A stretch of 64,000 nt of DNA from an uncultured Rickettsiales bacterium. Its GTDB lineage: Bacteria; Pseudomonadota; Alphaproteobacteria; Rs-D84. The stretch is from positions 20,808 through 84,807 of the forward strand of contig URSG01000001.1 of NCBI GenBank assembly GCA_900550565.1, read 5' to 3'. Position numbers and translations under genes: made by a program. The notes beneath the pieces are model-generated. The model ran no database searches and was not told the origin of the DNA. It worked only from the letters and a program-made list of their open reading frames with translations. Shown in pieces: positions 25,401-34,938 of this stretch. The first letter of the stretch is position 1; each line of letters opens with the position of its first letter.

Positions 25401-26330
25401 TTATTTTTCAAATACAGCAAACAGTTCCCAGTGCGCGCTGCCCACAAATTGGTCCACAGGAATCAGTTTACGAACGGCGTATCCGCCATCGGTCAACACG
25501 CGCGCGTCACGCATAAATGTTTGCGGATTACAAGACACATAAATAACACGGGCAACGTCTGACTTTACAATTTCTTGGCATTGTGCAAATGCGCCAGCAC
25601 GCGGCGGATCCATCACCACACAATCGTATGTGCGCAACATTCCGACCGTCAATGGGTGCGTAAATAAATCGCGACGCGCCCCAGTGCCAACAATATCAAA
25701 TCCATCGGCATTTAATGCAAATGTAAAGTTTCCCAGTCCACAAAACAAATCGGCCACACGGTGCGCGCCATCGGCCGCTGCGACAACCATACGGCGTAAT
25801 TCATCGGCACTGGCAATCGTCGGCTGCAAGAACGCCCCTGATGGATACGGGACCGCGTGGCCGTCAAAACTGACCATCGGGGTTGCACGCATAACAATCG
25901 CACGCCCGTTCCACGTGACGCGAATCACCGACGACGGCAATGCGTCAACCGCATTACGAAATCCGGCTGAAAAATATGGAACATTTGACGTAATCGCAAT
26001 ATCCAATCCGTTATCGCACCACGTCACCAGGCACGCCCCTGCCCCGTCCCACGGCAAAGACGCCAACGCCGGCACGATGCTATTTATTTCTGGCACTAAA
26101 TTCGGACACGACCGCACAGGAACAATATCTTTGGCACGCGCAGCATAAAAACCAAACCCACCACCTGCAAATGCAAAATCTGCGCGGCGACGCTGACCGG
26201 CCGGCGTCCAGACCGGCGCGCCAGTGGGTGCAACATTGCGCAACAGTGCCAATTTCTGGTCACGATAATCAGGTGCAGAAAAATCAAATTTGCACCCACC
26301 ACACACACCAAAAAAAGGACAGGTTTTCAT
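25401..26330 (-). CDS. RlmD/TrmA-type 5-methyluridine RNA methyltransferase
   Basis: 309 residues. SAM-dependent methylation of uridine C5 in rRNA or tRNA. N-terminal Fe-S cluster cysteines are CPFFGVCGGC plus a Cys in PVRSCPN. The SAM site is ADLFCGLGNFTFAL, the catalytic motif MDPPRAG, and the nucleophile Cys lies in YVSCNPQTFMRD. It lacks the N-terminal TRAM domain, so it is short for RlmD (~430). Which of U54 in tRNA, U747 or U1939 in 23S RNA it modifies cannot be told. Confidence 0.88.
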   Translation of the reverse strand: MKTCPFFGVCGGCKFDFSAPDYRDQKLALLRNVAPTGAPVWTPAGQRRRADFAFAGGGFGFYAARAKDIVPVRSCPNLVPEINSIVPALASLPWDGAGACLVTWCDNGLDIAITSNVPYFSAGFRNAVDALPSSVIRVTWNGRAIVMRATPMVSFDGHAVPYPSGAFLQPTIASADELRRMVVAAADGAHRVADLFCGLGNFTFALNADGFDIVGTGARRDLFTHPLTVGMLRTYDCVVMDPPRAGAFAQCQEIVKSDVARVIYVSCNPQTFMRDARVLTDGGYAVRKLIPVDQFVGSAHWELFAVFEK

Positions 26331-26344
26331 CTGTGACCTTTTGC

Positions 26345-26992
26345 CTAGAAATTCAAACGCACACCGGCACGGAACTGGTGCGCGGTTGGCGCATAATCAG
26401 GCACTGCGTCAAATTCAGGTTTCAGCATATACAGATAGCGATACCCCAGGTCAACCGTAAAATATTCCCCCAGTTCAAATCCAACACCGGCCAAGGCTGA
26501 AAAAACACCGCTGATTTTTCTGCCCAGGTGCGCGTCATCAGATGAATTCCACGACAAACCTGCGCCTGCGCCGACATACGGGACAATGTGCTGGCTGGCA
26601 AATACGCGATACAGACTGTCAATGCGTGCATCAAATATTGCGTTTAACATCGCAGTATCGCCTGTCATTTTAAACGCGTTCCAATGCGCGTCTGTGCGGA
26701 TATAATTCGCCTCAACACGAAATGTGTCCACCGGACGAACGCCGGCGACCACTTCAAACGACGACGTGTTCTTGCCAGAAATATGCGTCATATCATCAGA
26801 CGTATAATTTCCCCACATTGAAAAATTATACATTCCACCAACATAGAAACGATGAACGCGTGCAAACGCTTCGTCATCGTTGCCAGAGATTTCACTGGCC
26901 GGGACAACAACCTGTTGCACGCGATACGGAATTGCCGCGTTCGCCGCAAATGGCAACATACACATAAAACAGAATAATAATTTAGTCTTCAT
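26345..26992 (-). CDS. Outer-membrane beta-barrel protein (OmpA/Omp25-like small porin)
   Basis: 215 residues: signal peptide KTKLLFCFMCMLPFAANA, then alternating hydrophobic strands (FYVGGMYNFSMWGNY, FRVEANYIRT, YVGAGAGLSW, FELGEYFTVDLGYRYLY) and a C-terminal strand FRAGVRLNF ending in Phe. This is the pattern of small alphaproteobacterial barrels of the outer-membrane protein beta-barrel family. A paralog follows immediately upstream. Function may be structural or adhesion; no specific role seen. Confidence 0.75.
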   Translation of the reverse strand: MKTKLLFCFMCMLPFAANAAIPYRVQQVVVPASEISGNDDEAFARVHRFYVGGMYNFSMWGNYTSDDMTHISGKNTSSFEVVAGVRPVDTFRVEANYIRTDAHWNAFKMTGDTAMLNAIFDARIDSLYRVFASQHIVPYVGAGAGLSWNSSDDAHLGRKISGVFSALAGVGFELGEYFTVDLGYRYLYMLKPEFDAVPDYAPTAHQFRAGVRLNF

Positions 26993-27006
26993 ATTTTCCA
27001 CCCATA

Positions 27007-27774
27007 TCAGAAATTCACACGAAACGACGCCATAACGTCACTGATACTGTTTGCGCCACCGTGACGCGTATCCCAGCCGAATCCATCGCCAATCATCAGG
27101 CGGTATTGATACATAACATCAACCCCGATTAAATCAGTCAACATTATGTTAAACCCGGCCGCTGCACGTGGCGCAGCAATAACAAATCCGTCGGCACCAC
27201 GCGCGCCTTCAAACTGATACTGGCCCAAACCGGCACCAACACCAATAAACGGCACAAATGTGCGACGACGTGTGACGTCACCCGTCTGGACATAACGACG
27301 TGCCAAATCAAAATACAACATCGTCCCAACCGTGTGATACGTCGCCTGGACATCGTCCAGGTCAGAAAATTCAAACGTTGATTCCTGGAAATCAAATTCG
27401 CCACGCACGAACGACGACAAATTCCACCCCAGTCCGATTTGTGTTGACCAACTGCCACTGCTTTTATATTTATGATTGTTGAATTTCGCCTGGTCTGTTG
27501 CGAACCCCAGGTTTAATCCTGCGCCGGCGCGAACATACATCGTCGTCGGAATAAACATACGAATATCAGGATTGTTCACCGCGCCGACCGTCTGGTACAC
27601 ATCTGCGCCCAGTTCACCCGGGGCAACATCTGGGATAACGTCCACATTTGCGCGCGCACTGATTAAATCCAGTCCTTCGCCCACTTCGGCTTTGAATTGT
27701 TTATCACTGTATCCGGCCATTGCCACCGACGGCAATATAATCGCCAGAATTCCAAAATATGATATTTTTCTCAT
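27007..27774 (-). CDS. Outer-membrane beta-barrel protein, paralog of the next gene
   Basis: 255 residues. Signal peptide RKISYFGILAIILPSVAMA, then barrel strands (STQIGLGWNLSSFVRGEFDF, FVPFIGVGAGLGQYQFEG, IGVDVMYQYRLMIGDGFG) and a final strand VMASFRVNF ending in Phe for BAM recognition. The same YVGAGAGL-type strand occurs in the gene downstream, so the pair probably arose by duplication. The start at the MRKIS methionine gives a proper signal peptide; a longer frame upstream lacks one. Confidence 0.75.
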   Translation of the reverse strand: MRKISYFGILAIILPSVAMAGYSDKQFKAEVGEGLDLISARANVDVIPDVAPGELGADVYQTVGAVNNPDIRMFIPTTMYVRAGAGLNLGFATDQAKFNNHKYKSSGSWSTQIGLGWNLSSFVRGEFDFQESTFEFSDLDDVQATYHTVGTMLYFDLARRYVQTGDVTRRRTFVPFIGVGAGLGQYQFEGARGADGFVIAAPRAAAGFNIMLTDLIGVDVMYQYRLMIGDGFGWDTRHGGANSISDVMASFRVNF

Positions 27775-27828
27775 CAAACTGTACCCATTTACTTTTTGCT
27801 TTAAAAAAATTTTATCATAAATTGCAAC

Positions 27829-27857
27829 TTGATTCCAGCCCCTTTTATGCGTATGAT
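27829..27857 (+). promoter_or_regulatory. lpxI promoter, leaderless type
   Basis: TTGATT, exactly 17 bases, TATGAT, then 7 bases to the ATG. No Shine-Dalgarno sequence precedes the start codon. Confidence 0.65.
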
Positions 27858-27864
27858 TTAACAC

Positions 27865-28686
27865 ATGAACAAAAATTCAGACAAAAAAATTGCCCTGGTG
27901 GCAGGGGCGTTGGCCCTGCCGTTTTTTACGCGCGACGCATTACGACGCGCGGGCTGGGACGTATATATCGTCGGGCTGAAAAATTTTGTTGACCCAAAAT
28001 TAAATCCTGACATTACCGTTCGTCTGGGTGGGGCGTGGCCTGCAATTCGCCAATTCCGCCGTCGTGGGATTCGCAAACTGACATTTGTTGGCGCGCTGGG
28101 GCATCCGAATTTTGCCGATATACGACCAGATTGGTGGTCATTCGGATTATTGCTAAGCATTATGAAACATCAACGTGGATACGATTCTATGGGGGTTGCA
28201 TTGAACAAGGCACTTGAAAAACGCGGATTTGAAATCGTCGCCGCCCAGGATGCGGCACCAGAACTGGCATTTGAAACCGCTGGGATAAAGACTAAAACAA
28301 AACCCAGCAAGTCAGACGCACGCGATATTGAACGCGCGATTGACGTTTCACATACGATTGGCGCGGCCGACATTGGCGCGTCTGTTGTCGTTGACAAACA
28401 GGTCATCGCGGTTGAGGCTGCCGAAGGCACCGCAAAAATGTTGGACCGCGTGGTTGATATGCGCAAAAACAAACGTCGCGCCAGTGGCGTATTTGCAAAG
28501 ATGACCAAACCTGGCCAGGATTTGCGTATTGATATTCCGGCGATTGGCGTTGACACTGTGCGCGCAGTCGCGGCGGCACACCTGCGCGGAATTATTGTAA
28601 ATGCAAAAACGTGTTTTGTTGTTGACAAAGCGGCCACTATTCGTGCCGCCAACGATGCAAAAATATTTATCGTTGCAGTGGAATAA
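27865..28686 (+). CDS. lpxI: UDP-2,3-diacylglucosamine diphosphatase LpxI
   Basis: 273 residues. Hydrolyses UDP-diacylglucosamine to lipid X in lipid A synthesis; LpxI replaces LpxH in alphaproteobacteria. Family marks are IALVAGALALPFF at the start, RLGGAWPAIRQFRRRGIRKL, AADIGASVVVDKQVIAVEAAEGT in the middle, and GVFAKMTKPGQDLRIDIPAIG. Normal length. It is not next to lpxA/lpxB here, but stands alone with its own promoter and terminator. Confidence 0.93.
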   Translation: MNKNSDKKIALVAGALALPFFTRDALRRAGWDVYIVGLKNFVDPKLNPDITVRLGGAWPAIRQFRRRGIRKLTFVGALGHPNFADIRPDWWSFGLLLSIMKHQRGYDSMGVALNKALEKRGFEIVAAQDAAPELAFETAGIKTKTKPSKSDARDIERAIDVSHTIGAADIGASVVVDKQVIAVEAAEGTAKMLDRVVDMRKNKRRASGVFAKMTKPGQDLRIDIPAIGVDTVRAVAAAHLRGIIVNAKTCFVVDKAATIRAANDAKIFIVAVE

Positions 28687-28714
28687 AAAAACGGGGCGTT
28701 GCCCCGTTTTTTAT
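28686..28714. terminator. Rho-independent terminator between lpxI and the PPIase gene
   Basis: Stem AACGGGGC / GCCCCGTT with loop GTT, T run on the plus strand and A run on the other side, so it can serve both converging genes. Confidence 0.85.
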
Positions 28715-29043
28715 TTAACAATATCTTGGACCGTCACCTTGAATACGACGGACTGGCCTGCCAGTTCTGGGTAATAATTTTCTGGGAATGTGATATTGAT
28801 GTCACGTGTTTCGCCACGCGCCATACCAACAACCTGTTCTTCAAACTCTGGGACGAATTGACCACTGCCCAATGTCAGTTTATACCCAGTGGCCGTGCCA
28901 CCATCAAACTGGACCCCATCTTTGAATCCGGCAAAGTCAATTACAACTGTGTCGCCATTTTTCGCAACATCATCTGCATTGCTGTCGCACGCGCCCAACA
29001 ACATCGCACCGGCCATTGCCGCCGCAGACATAATTTTTTTCAT
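28711..29043 (-). CDS. FKBP-type peptidyl-prolyl isomerase lipoprotein
   Basis: 110 residues. Lipoprotein signal KKIMSAAAMAGAMLLGAC, then a single FKBP domain: GDTVVIDFAGFKDGVQFDGG, LGSGQFVPEFEEQVVGMARG and a final VFKVTVQDIV strand. The ITFPENYYPELAG insert resembles the PPIase domain of trigger factor rather than FkpA. It would help fold proteins in the periplasm, tethered to a membrane. Confidence 0.85.
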   Translation of the reverse strand: MKKIMSAAAMAGAMLLGACDSNADDVAKNGDTVVIDFAGFKDGVQFDGGTATGYKLTLGSGQFVPEFEEQVVGMARGETRDINITFPENYYPELAGQSVVFKVTVQDIVK

Positions 29044-29062
29044 TACTGCTTTCCTTTGGCTG

Positions 29063-29626
29063 TTAGTTATTATACACACATCTGAAACCGTATTCGCGCA
29101 TAGTGACGCCTTCGGCCTCTATTCTATAATCAAAGAACGGGGTTGGGCGCATCACATCAAACGACGGGCGGTCATACACCATAACAATACTGTCGGCATT
29201 ACGGCCACATACGCGTTTCATTTCATAGTCCGCGACGTGTCCCAATATTTCACGGGCGTCGCCATCAATATCCATACCGTCGGCATTCTGCACCAGGCGC
29301 AGGCGCATTTCACGCATATCGGTATTGCCCAGCAAAATCTGGACCCGAACCATTGCGCCCTTGTATTCCTGCCACCGGGTTTCCATACGTGACGTTTTCC
29401 ATTTATTATTAGACTGTTCCTTTTCGGCCGCAGTTTTCGGTTTGTATGAATCAATATTAGAATACTGATTATCAGACTGCATAAACGTGCTGGTCCGTTC
29501 GTTGTATAACGGTGCGTCGGCCCCACCATTGGCAAAGTCTGTTTCATTGTATGGCGCGTCAGTATTCGTGGCACAACCGCCCAGAATCAACGCACCGCAA
29601 ATCATACACAGCAAGGATTTTTTCAT
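29063..29626 (-). CDS. Lipoprotein of unknown function
   Basis: 187 residues: signal KKSLLCMICGALILGGC with lipobox, then a low-complexity Asn/Asp/Thr-rich linker (to about residue 75) and a compact domain with MRVQILLGN-type strands and two cysteines (VCGRN, FRCVYN). No family recognised. It is followed after 19 bases by the PPIase lipoprotein in the same direction, so both may be co-expressed envelope proteins. Confidence 0.7.
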   Translation of the reverse strand: MKKSLLCMICGALILGGCATNTDAPYNETDFANGGADAPLYNERTSTFMQSDNQYSNIDSYKPKTAAEKEQSNNKWKTSRMETRWQEYKGAMVRVQILLGNTDMREMRLRLVQNADGMDIDGDAREILGHVADYEMKRVCGRNADSIVMVYDRPSFDVMRPTPFFDYRIEAEGVTMREYGFRCVYNN

Positions 29627-29670
29627 ACTTTATCTCTCTTGTTTTTTTTAATTTTATCAAATAATCCTTT

Positions 29671-29699
29671 TTGATTCAAGGGCGGATTTATGATAAAAT
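29671..29699 (+). promoter_or_regulatory. Promoter of the VirB11-like gene
   Basis: TTGATT, exactly 17 bases, TAAAAT, then 9 bases to the ATG and no Shine-Dalgarno sequence; a near-leaderless arrangement. Confidence 0.55.
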
Positions 29700-29708
29700 A
29701 ATCTTGTA

Positions 29709-30668
29709 ATGTCAAACATAGTTCTGGATTCTTTGCTGAAACCATTGGCGGAATTTTATCGTCCGTCATTTGTTGAAGAAATCGCAATCAACCACGCCGG
29801 CCAGGTGTGGATGCGATTGCACGGCGCGCGCGTGCCGTGGGTTGCGTATGATGCACCAATATTGTCAAAGCAGTATTTGGTGGATTTAATTCACACGGTG
29901 GCAAACATCTATGAACGGCCATTTGACCCGATTCATGGGATTCCTGTTGTCTATGCGACATTGCCCGGCAATCATCGTTTTACCGCCATCGCTGGTCCAA
30001 ACGTCCAATACGACGAACGCGACATCACCGGTGGTGTGGCATTAAATATTCGCGGTGGTGGCGCACCAGATACATCGTTTGCAAACTATCACCTGGAACA
30101 CGGCCGCGAATTGTTAAAGGTTAAACCACGTGAAAGCATACGTCCTGATGACCCGTATGACCGATTGATGTCTGCCATCAATGACGGCAGTCCTATTTTG
30201 GTCAGTGGCGCAACCGCAACCGGTAAAACCACGTTTTTGAATCACATGTTGACCCTGATTGACCCGAACAGCCGCGTTATCACGGTTGAAGACGCGCGTG
30301 AAATTCGTGTCCCCCAGGCAAATCGTGTGCATTTTATCTTGTCAAGAACGGAACAATCTAATAACTTTAACTATGCGCGATTACTGGACTTGGTTGTGCG
30401 TATGACGCCTGACGTAATTATTGGTGGTGAAATTTCAACTGATAATGCGGCGGTGCTGTGGGAAATGTTGGGGACGGGACACGACCATTTTTATACGACA
30501 ATCCACGCCGAGAGTGCCGATGCCGCCTATGCCGCATTTGCAGACCGTATTCTGCACACCCAGCCGGCGTATGACCGCACAGATTTAATCGCAGAAATGA
30601 AGAAAAAGATTCGTGTTGTCCAACTGTCGCGCGACGGCGCATTGCGTGCCGTGACCGAGGTTGTATAG
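29709..30668 (+). CDS. VirB11-like type IV secretion ATPase
   Basis: 319 residues. Hexameric traffic ATPase that powers substrate transfer or pilus assembly at the inner membrane. N-terminal domain to about residue 155; then Walker A SGATATGKTTFL, Asp box VITVEDAREI, Walker B TPDVIIGGEIS and His box GTGHDHFYTTIHAESAD. The His box is of VirB11 type rather than PilT. It stands alone: other T4SS-like genes are at 8.0-10.4 kb and 46.4-48.1 kb. Confidence 0.9.
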   Translation: MSNIVLDSLLKPLAEFYRPSFVEEIAINHAGQVWMRLHGARVPWVAYDAPILSKQYLVDLIHTVANIYERPFDPIHGIPVVYATLPGNHRFTAIAGPNVQYDERDITGGVALNIRGGGAPDTSFANYHLEHGRELLKVKPRESIRPDDPYDRLMSAINDGSPILVSGATATGKTTFLNHMLTLIDPNSRVITVEDAREIRVPQANRVHFILSRTEQSNNFNYARLLDLVVRMTPDVIIGGEISTDNAAVLWEMLGTGHDHFYTTIHAESADAAYAAFADRILHTQPAYDRTDLIAEMKKKIRVVQLSRDGALRAVTEVV

Positions 30669-30703
30669 CACCCTAACAAACAAAAAACACAAGGAGAACA
30701 ACA

Positions 30704-30946
30704 ATGATACGCGAAGACGAAATCGTAGTATATCCAGATATGAACAAATCTGACAAAGAAATCAAAGAACAACTGGAAAAAAATCACCAGGCAAAAATGC
30801 GTCACGCAGAACGCAAAGAACGCGAAGCACTGGAAAAAACAACCCTGTTGGATCATTTCTTGAACGGTGTTGATCGTGTAAAGCGCGCATTTGGTGGCAA
30901 GAAAAACGCCAATCAAATCAAAAAAACGAACGACAGACAACGTTAA
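30704..30946 (+). CDS. Small charged protein of unknown function
   Basis: 80 residues, highly charged and helical (KSDKEIKEQLEKNHQAKMRH, then HFLNGVDRVKRAFGGKK). AAGGAG ribosome-binding site 8 bases before the ATG. It follows the VirB11-like gene after 35 bases and precedes a terminator, so it is probably in the same transcript. No family recognised. Confidence 0.65.
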   Translation: MIREDEIVVYPDMNKSDKEIKEQLEKNHQAKMRHAERKEREALEKTTLLDHFLNGVDRVKRAFGGKKNANQIKKTNDRQR

Positions 30947-30948
30947 TA

Positions 30949-30975
30949 AAAACGCGCCCTGTGGCGCGTTTTTTT
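30949..30975. terminator. Rho-independent terminator
   Basis: Stem AAACGCGCC / GGCGCGTTT with loop CTGT plus T run; lies between the small charged gene and priA, which converge. Confidence 0.85.
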
Positions 30976-30977
30976 CA

Positions 30978-33170
30978 TTACATAAAGTTTTGCGGATTTA
31001 CATCAACCTTGACCCGCATATTTGCCGGCTGTTTAATTGCGCGCAACCAATGCGCCACAACCGGTTGTAACAATGTCGTCGGTCCACCCATAACCAAAAA
31101 CCGCATACGATACCAGTTTCTGATTTGATATACCCCTGCGGCGATTGGCCCCATTATTTTGACCCCGGGCGCACGCGGTGCCGCCGCCGCCAACCCAGCA
31201 CAATATTTTTTCAACGTATCTTCGCGTTGACATTCAACAATCACCGCAATCAGTTGCCCAAATGGTGGCATTTTTGCAGACTGGCGTGACGCCATATCGG
31301 CCGCCATAAACGCATCACGGTCACCGGCGCATATCGCGCATAACACAGGATGCTGGGGCTGGTATGTTTGCAACAACACGCGTCCAGGAAATTCGCCACG
31401 ACCGGCACGACCGGCAACCTGGAACAACTGTTGAAACGTGTGTTCGGCGGCACGGAAATCCGTTCCGAACAATCCCATATCGGCGTCAACCACCCCCACC
31501 AATGTCAGGTTTGGAAAATGATGTCCTTTGGCCAAGATTTGCGTTCCGATAACAATATCAATTTCACCGCTTTCCATTTTTGCAACAATGCGTTCCAGCG
31601 ATTGACGCGTTGAAATTGTATCACTGGACACCAGCGCAACCCGTGCCGATGGGAAACGCACAGACACCTCTTCGGCGATTTTTTCCAATCCTGCGCCACG
31701 CATAGACACGTCGCCCCCACAATCAGGACACTTGGTCGGCATCGGCGCCGTTCGCCCACACATGTGGCACAGCAATTTGCCAACCGCGCGATGATACGTC
31801 ATACCAACACTGCAATCAGGACAGCCGGCAACCCAGCCACATTTTTTACACTGGACAATCGGGGCAAATCCACGACGATTTATAAACAACATTACCTGGC
31901 GATGCGCCGCGATTGTATCTGAAATCGCATTGCACAGTGGCACCGACAAAAACCCATTATTCAGCACATCTGAAACCTGGTACGGTTCAGGCCGATTTTC
32001 ACGCAAATCAATCGTTTCTATTTTCGGTAATTGCGCGCCACCGACCCGTGACGTCAGACGCAACACCTGGTATTTGCCAGACGCCACATTTTGCAACGTT
32101 TCTGCCGATGGCGTCGCACTGGCCAGGACAACAGGAAACCCAGCAATTTTTCCACGCAACACCGCCATATCGCGCGCGTGATAATTTCCCATATCTTCTT
32201 GTTTATATGACGTGTCGTGTTCTTCGTCCACGACAATCAACCCCAGATTTTGCCAGGGCAAGAATAACGCACTGCGCGTGCCGACGACCATACGGATTTC
32301 CCCACGCAACACACCACGCCAAATCTCGCGCCGACGGGCGGCAGTTAAATTACTGTGCCACACAACAGGCGCGGCCCCAAATCGTGCCGCAAAGCGATGC
32401 ATAAACTGTGCCGTCAATGCGATTTCAGGCATCATCAGCAACACAGACCCACCACGTGAATACGCGCGCCACGCGGCGTCAAAATACACCTGGGTTTTAC
32501 CACTGCCAGTAATGCCGTCCAACAGATGCACCGAAAAACCGCCCCTGTCAATCGCCGCACCAATAACATCTGCGGCCGATTGCTGTTCTGGGTTTAATAC
32601 GATATTGCCACAATCGTGATATTCCGGGCTGTTGTATTCTGTGGGGCGCGCCCGTTGTTCTTTTGGTACCAGAATGCCACTTGAAATCATCGTTCGCACA
32701 ACAGACGGACTGACCCGTGCAATGTTTTGCACATCTGTGGCCGACATAGGTTCGTTATCATTTGACGCAAACGCGTCTGCGACCGCCTGGCGCGACGCGG
32801 TCATACGCACCGCGTCCGTGATATTTAAGCCATACAGTTGTTCCATTTTAGGTGGCGAAAACGCATCTGGCACATTTACAATCAGTCGCAATACCGCCCC
32901 AGGCGTCATCAATGTCCACCCAGACATTTTTGCAATCCACTGTAAATCTGTAATCGCCAGGCGTGCGTCATATACCGCCGATACATCTTTGATTTTTTCC
33001 GCCGGCAACCCAGAATCACCAAATCCCCACACCACACCAATATACGGCCGATTCATAACGCGACACGCCACAAACTGTCCCAATGTGGCCGGCCCAGTCA
33101 GCCGATAATCATATCCAGCATTTACAACATTTGGTATTAAAACTTTGACGACGTCGCCTGCTTTGAACAT
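30978..33170 (-). CDS. priA: Primosomal helicase PriA
   Basis: 730 residues. Restarts collapsed forks by loading DnaB. N-terminal 3'-DNA-binding domain (VKVLIPNVVNAGYDYRL), Walker A GITGSGKTQVYF, DEEHD box, ASATPS motif, and the zinc region with eight cysteines (CKKCGWVAGCPDC, CHMCG, CPDCGG). Motifs V-VI IGTQILAKGHHFPNL and VAGRAGRGE are intact. Normal length. Divergent from the kinase-like gene. Confidence 0.97.
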   Translation of the reverse strand: MFKAGDVVKVLIPNVVNAGYDYRLTGPATLGQFVACRVMNRPYIGVVWGFGDSGLPAEKIKDVSAVYDARLAITDLQWIAKMSGWTLMTPGAVLRLIVNVPDAFSPPKMEQLYGLNITDAVRMTASRQAVADAFASNDNEPMSATDVQNIARVSPSVVRTMISSGILVPKEQRARPTEYNSPEYHDCGNIVLNPEQQSAADVIGAAIDRGGFSVHLLDGITGSGKTQVYFDAAWRAYSRGGSVLLMMPEIALTAQFMHRFAARFGAAPVVWHSNLTAARRREIWRGVLRGEIRMVVGTRSALFLPWQNLGLIVVDEEHDTSYKQEDMGNYHARDMAVLRGKIAGFPVVLASATPSAETLQNVASGKYQVLRLTSRVGGAQLPKIETIDLRENRPEPYQVSDVLNNGFLSVPLCNAISDTIAAHRQVMLFINRRGFAPIVQCKKCGWVAGCPDCSVGMTYHRAVGKLLCHMCGRTAPMPTKCPDCGGDVSMRGAGLEKIAEEVSVRFPSARVALVSSDTISTRQSLERIVAKMESGEIDIVIGTQILAKGHHFPNLTLVGVVDADMGLFGTDFRAAEHTFQQLFQVAGRAGRGEFPGRVLLQTYQPQHPVLCAICAGDRDAFMAADMASRQSAKMPPFGQLIAVIVECQREDTLKKYCAGLAAAAPRAPGVKIMGPIAAGVYQIRNWYRMRFLVMGGPTTLLQPVVAHWLRAIKQPANMRVKVDVNPQNFM

Positions 33171-33242
33171 AGTGACAAAATACTTGTTTTTTTTCTTTTT
33201 TTCAATACCATTTATTATAATTTTTAATTATGTGGGGAATAT

Positions 33243-33986
33243 ATGTGGAAACAGTTTTTCGAAATTTGTGATTTTTTATGCAATTTAATTCCAGACTCGC
33301 ACGTACGTCGTCGCATTCGGAAAAAGCAACTGTTTGACTGGCGCACAAAATACAACGCCCTGCGCGCGGCGTGTCCGGAACTAAAATTCAAACACGTCAA
33401 GATGATAAAGGGCGGTTGGAACATTGGTTTTATCGTTGACCATAAATATGTTTTCAAAACACGTAAATTCTTCAAGGCCGACGTTCCCGCTGAACGTATA
33501 ATGCGCGAAAAACGTATTACTGACGCATTTGAAAATATTTCACCCCTGCGTATTCCAAAAATTGAAATTATTCACGCTGGGAAATACACATTTTATAAAT
33601 ACAATTTTATTCCTGGGAAAAATTTAAACACGTGTTCTGCGCGCACAATTAAAAAAAATGCGTGGCGTTGGGGCGCACAACTGGCTGGATTTATCAACGC
33701 AGTGCATAACGCACGTCCGAACGAAATTCGCGATATGCAGCGTGGCGACGGCGACGGCTGGAATCATAATGACATCTGCAATAATATTATTATAAATCCA
33801 AAAACATTGGACATTGTCGGTCTGATTGATTGGGAATACGCTGGCTGGGGTCGGCTGGAAACAGAATTTAATAACTGCACCGCGTTTTCAAAAAAGATGC
33901 GCGCATCTGATATTCTGATTGCGATACAGTCTGAATATCAATCTATGCAGCCGGACCCAACGCCCGAAATCACAGAAAATCAGTGA
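33243..33986 (+). CDS. Phosphotransferase (APH/choline-kinase fold) family protein
   Basis: 247 residues. The Brenner-type catalytic motif appears as WNHNDICNNIII and the metal-binding DxE as GLIDWEYAGWG, so kinase activity on a small molecule is likely. N-terminal Lys candidate lies in YVFKTRKFF. The substrate is unknown; sugars, choline and aminoglycosides are all options in this fold. Promoter TATAAT at 33216 and a GGGGA site before the ATG at 33243. The end overlaps miaA by 17 bases. Confidence 0.75.
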   Translation: MWKQFFEICDFLCNLIPDSHVRRRIRKKQLFDWRTKYNALRAACPELKFKHVKMIKGGWNIGFIVDHKYVFKTRKFFKADVPAERIMREKRITDAFENISPLRIPKIEIIHAGKYTFYKYNFIPGKNLNTCSARTIKKNAWRWGAQLAGFINAVHNARPNEIRDMQRGDGDGWNHNDICNNIIINPKTLDIVGLIDWEYAGWGRLETEFNNCTAFSKKMRASDILIAIQSEYQSMQPDPTPEITENQ

Positions 33987-34848
33987 TGGGAATTTCTGGG
34001 CTGTCCAGAACCAGGTCGGCGGCGAATTGTGTCCGAAACCACGTCCGTTGCCGCTTTGCATATTGATTTGTTTTTGTAATCCAATTTTGAACACACACGT
34101 CCAAGTCAATTTCACCGCCCAGATACGCAGCAACCTGTGCTGCGCCAATCGCACGACGCACATCCCAGTGCGCGTCAATAATCGCACGTCCTTCGTCCAA
34201 CGCGCCACCCAATAACATCTTGGGGATACGCATCGCGATACGCTGGCGCAGAACGTCCAATGGCGGATTGATTAAAATCTTGAACGCATCTGGGGCCACT
34301 GCACCAACACGGGGCGCAGATTGAAATTCTGTGATATGACGCCCAGTTGTCAAAAACACCTCTAGCGCACGGGCAACGCGCTGGGGGTCAGTGGCGGTAA
34401 AATTCGCCGGCAACATCGCACGGGCGGCATCAATATCTGTGGCAACCAATGCGCGCGCACGCCGACGTGCGTCATCAGAAACATCTGGCATTGGCGACAT
34501 ACCATTTACAATCGCGTTTATATAATATCCTGTGCCGCCAACAAAAATCGGTGTGCGTCCGGCATCACGCGCCGCGTCGTATGCACGTCGCGCCATATCC
34601 AGATAATCAGACACACTGATTTGTTCGGTCAACGGCAATACAGAAAACAGTTTATACGGCACGCCATCAATTTCATCGGCAATCGCACGTCCGGCAAACG
34701 GACTGGCCGAAATGTTTTCAATTCCGCGGTAAATCTGGACACTGTCACAGTTTATAATTGTGCCACCAACCGCGCACGCCAAACGGTGGGCAAAATCAGA
34801 TTTGCCCGACGCAGTTGGCCCTGTGATGATGTATGACGAACGTTTCAT
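33970..34848 (-). CDS. miaA: tRNA dimethylallyltransferase MiaA
   Basis: 292 residues. Adds a prenyl group to A37 of tRNAs reading UNN codons. P-loop GPTASGKSDFA near the start, NCDSVQIYRG, SDYLDMARRAYDA, VGGTGYYINAIVNGM, and the tail YAKRQRTWFRTQF are all standard. It is divergent from gap, with overlapping promoters, and has no ribosome-binding site, so its mRNA is probably leaderless. Confidence 0.97.
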   Translation of the reverse strand: MKRSSYIITGPTASGKSDFAHRLACAVGGTIINCDSVQIYRGIENISASPFAGRAIADEIDGVPYKLFSVLPLTEQISVSDYLDMARRAYDAARDAGRTPIFVGGTGYYINAIVNGMSPMPDVSDDARRRARALVATDIDAARAMLPANFTATDPQRVARALEVFLTTGRHITEFQSAPRVGAVAPDAFKILINPPLDVLRQRIAMRIPKMLLGGALDEGRAIIDAHWDVRRAIGAAQVAAYLGGEIDLDVCVQNWITKTNQYAKRQRTWFRTQFAADLVLDSPEIPITDFL

Positions 34849-34856
34849 TTTGTCTA

Positions 34857-34885
34857 AGTATAAAATTCCATTGTAATATTGTCAA
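34857..34885 (-). promoter_or_regulatory. miaA promoter, leaderless type
   Basis: Minus-strand TTGACA (34880-34885), exactly 17 bases, TATACT (34857-34862), then 8 bases to the miaA ATG. Near-consensus. Confidence 0.75.
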
Positions 34886-34899
34886 TCGCGCGCTATGAT
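34871..34899 (+). promoter_or_regulatory. gap promoter
   Basis: TTGTAA, exactly 17 bases, TATGAT. It overlaps the divergent miaA promoter, so the two cannot easily be bound at once. The leader to the gap ATG is about 33 bases with an AAAGGAAG ribosome-binding site. Confidence 0.6.
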
Positions 34900-34938
34900 G
34901 AAAAACATATAACCGACAAAAAACGAAAGGAAGTAAGT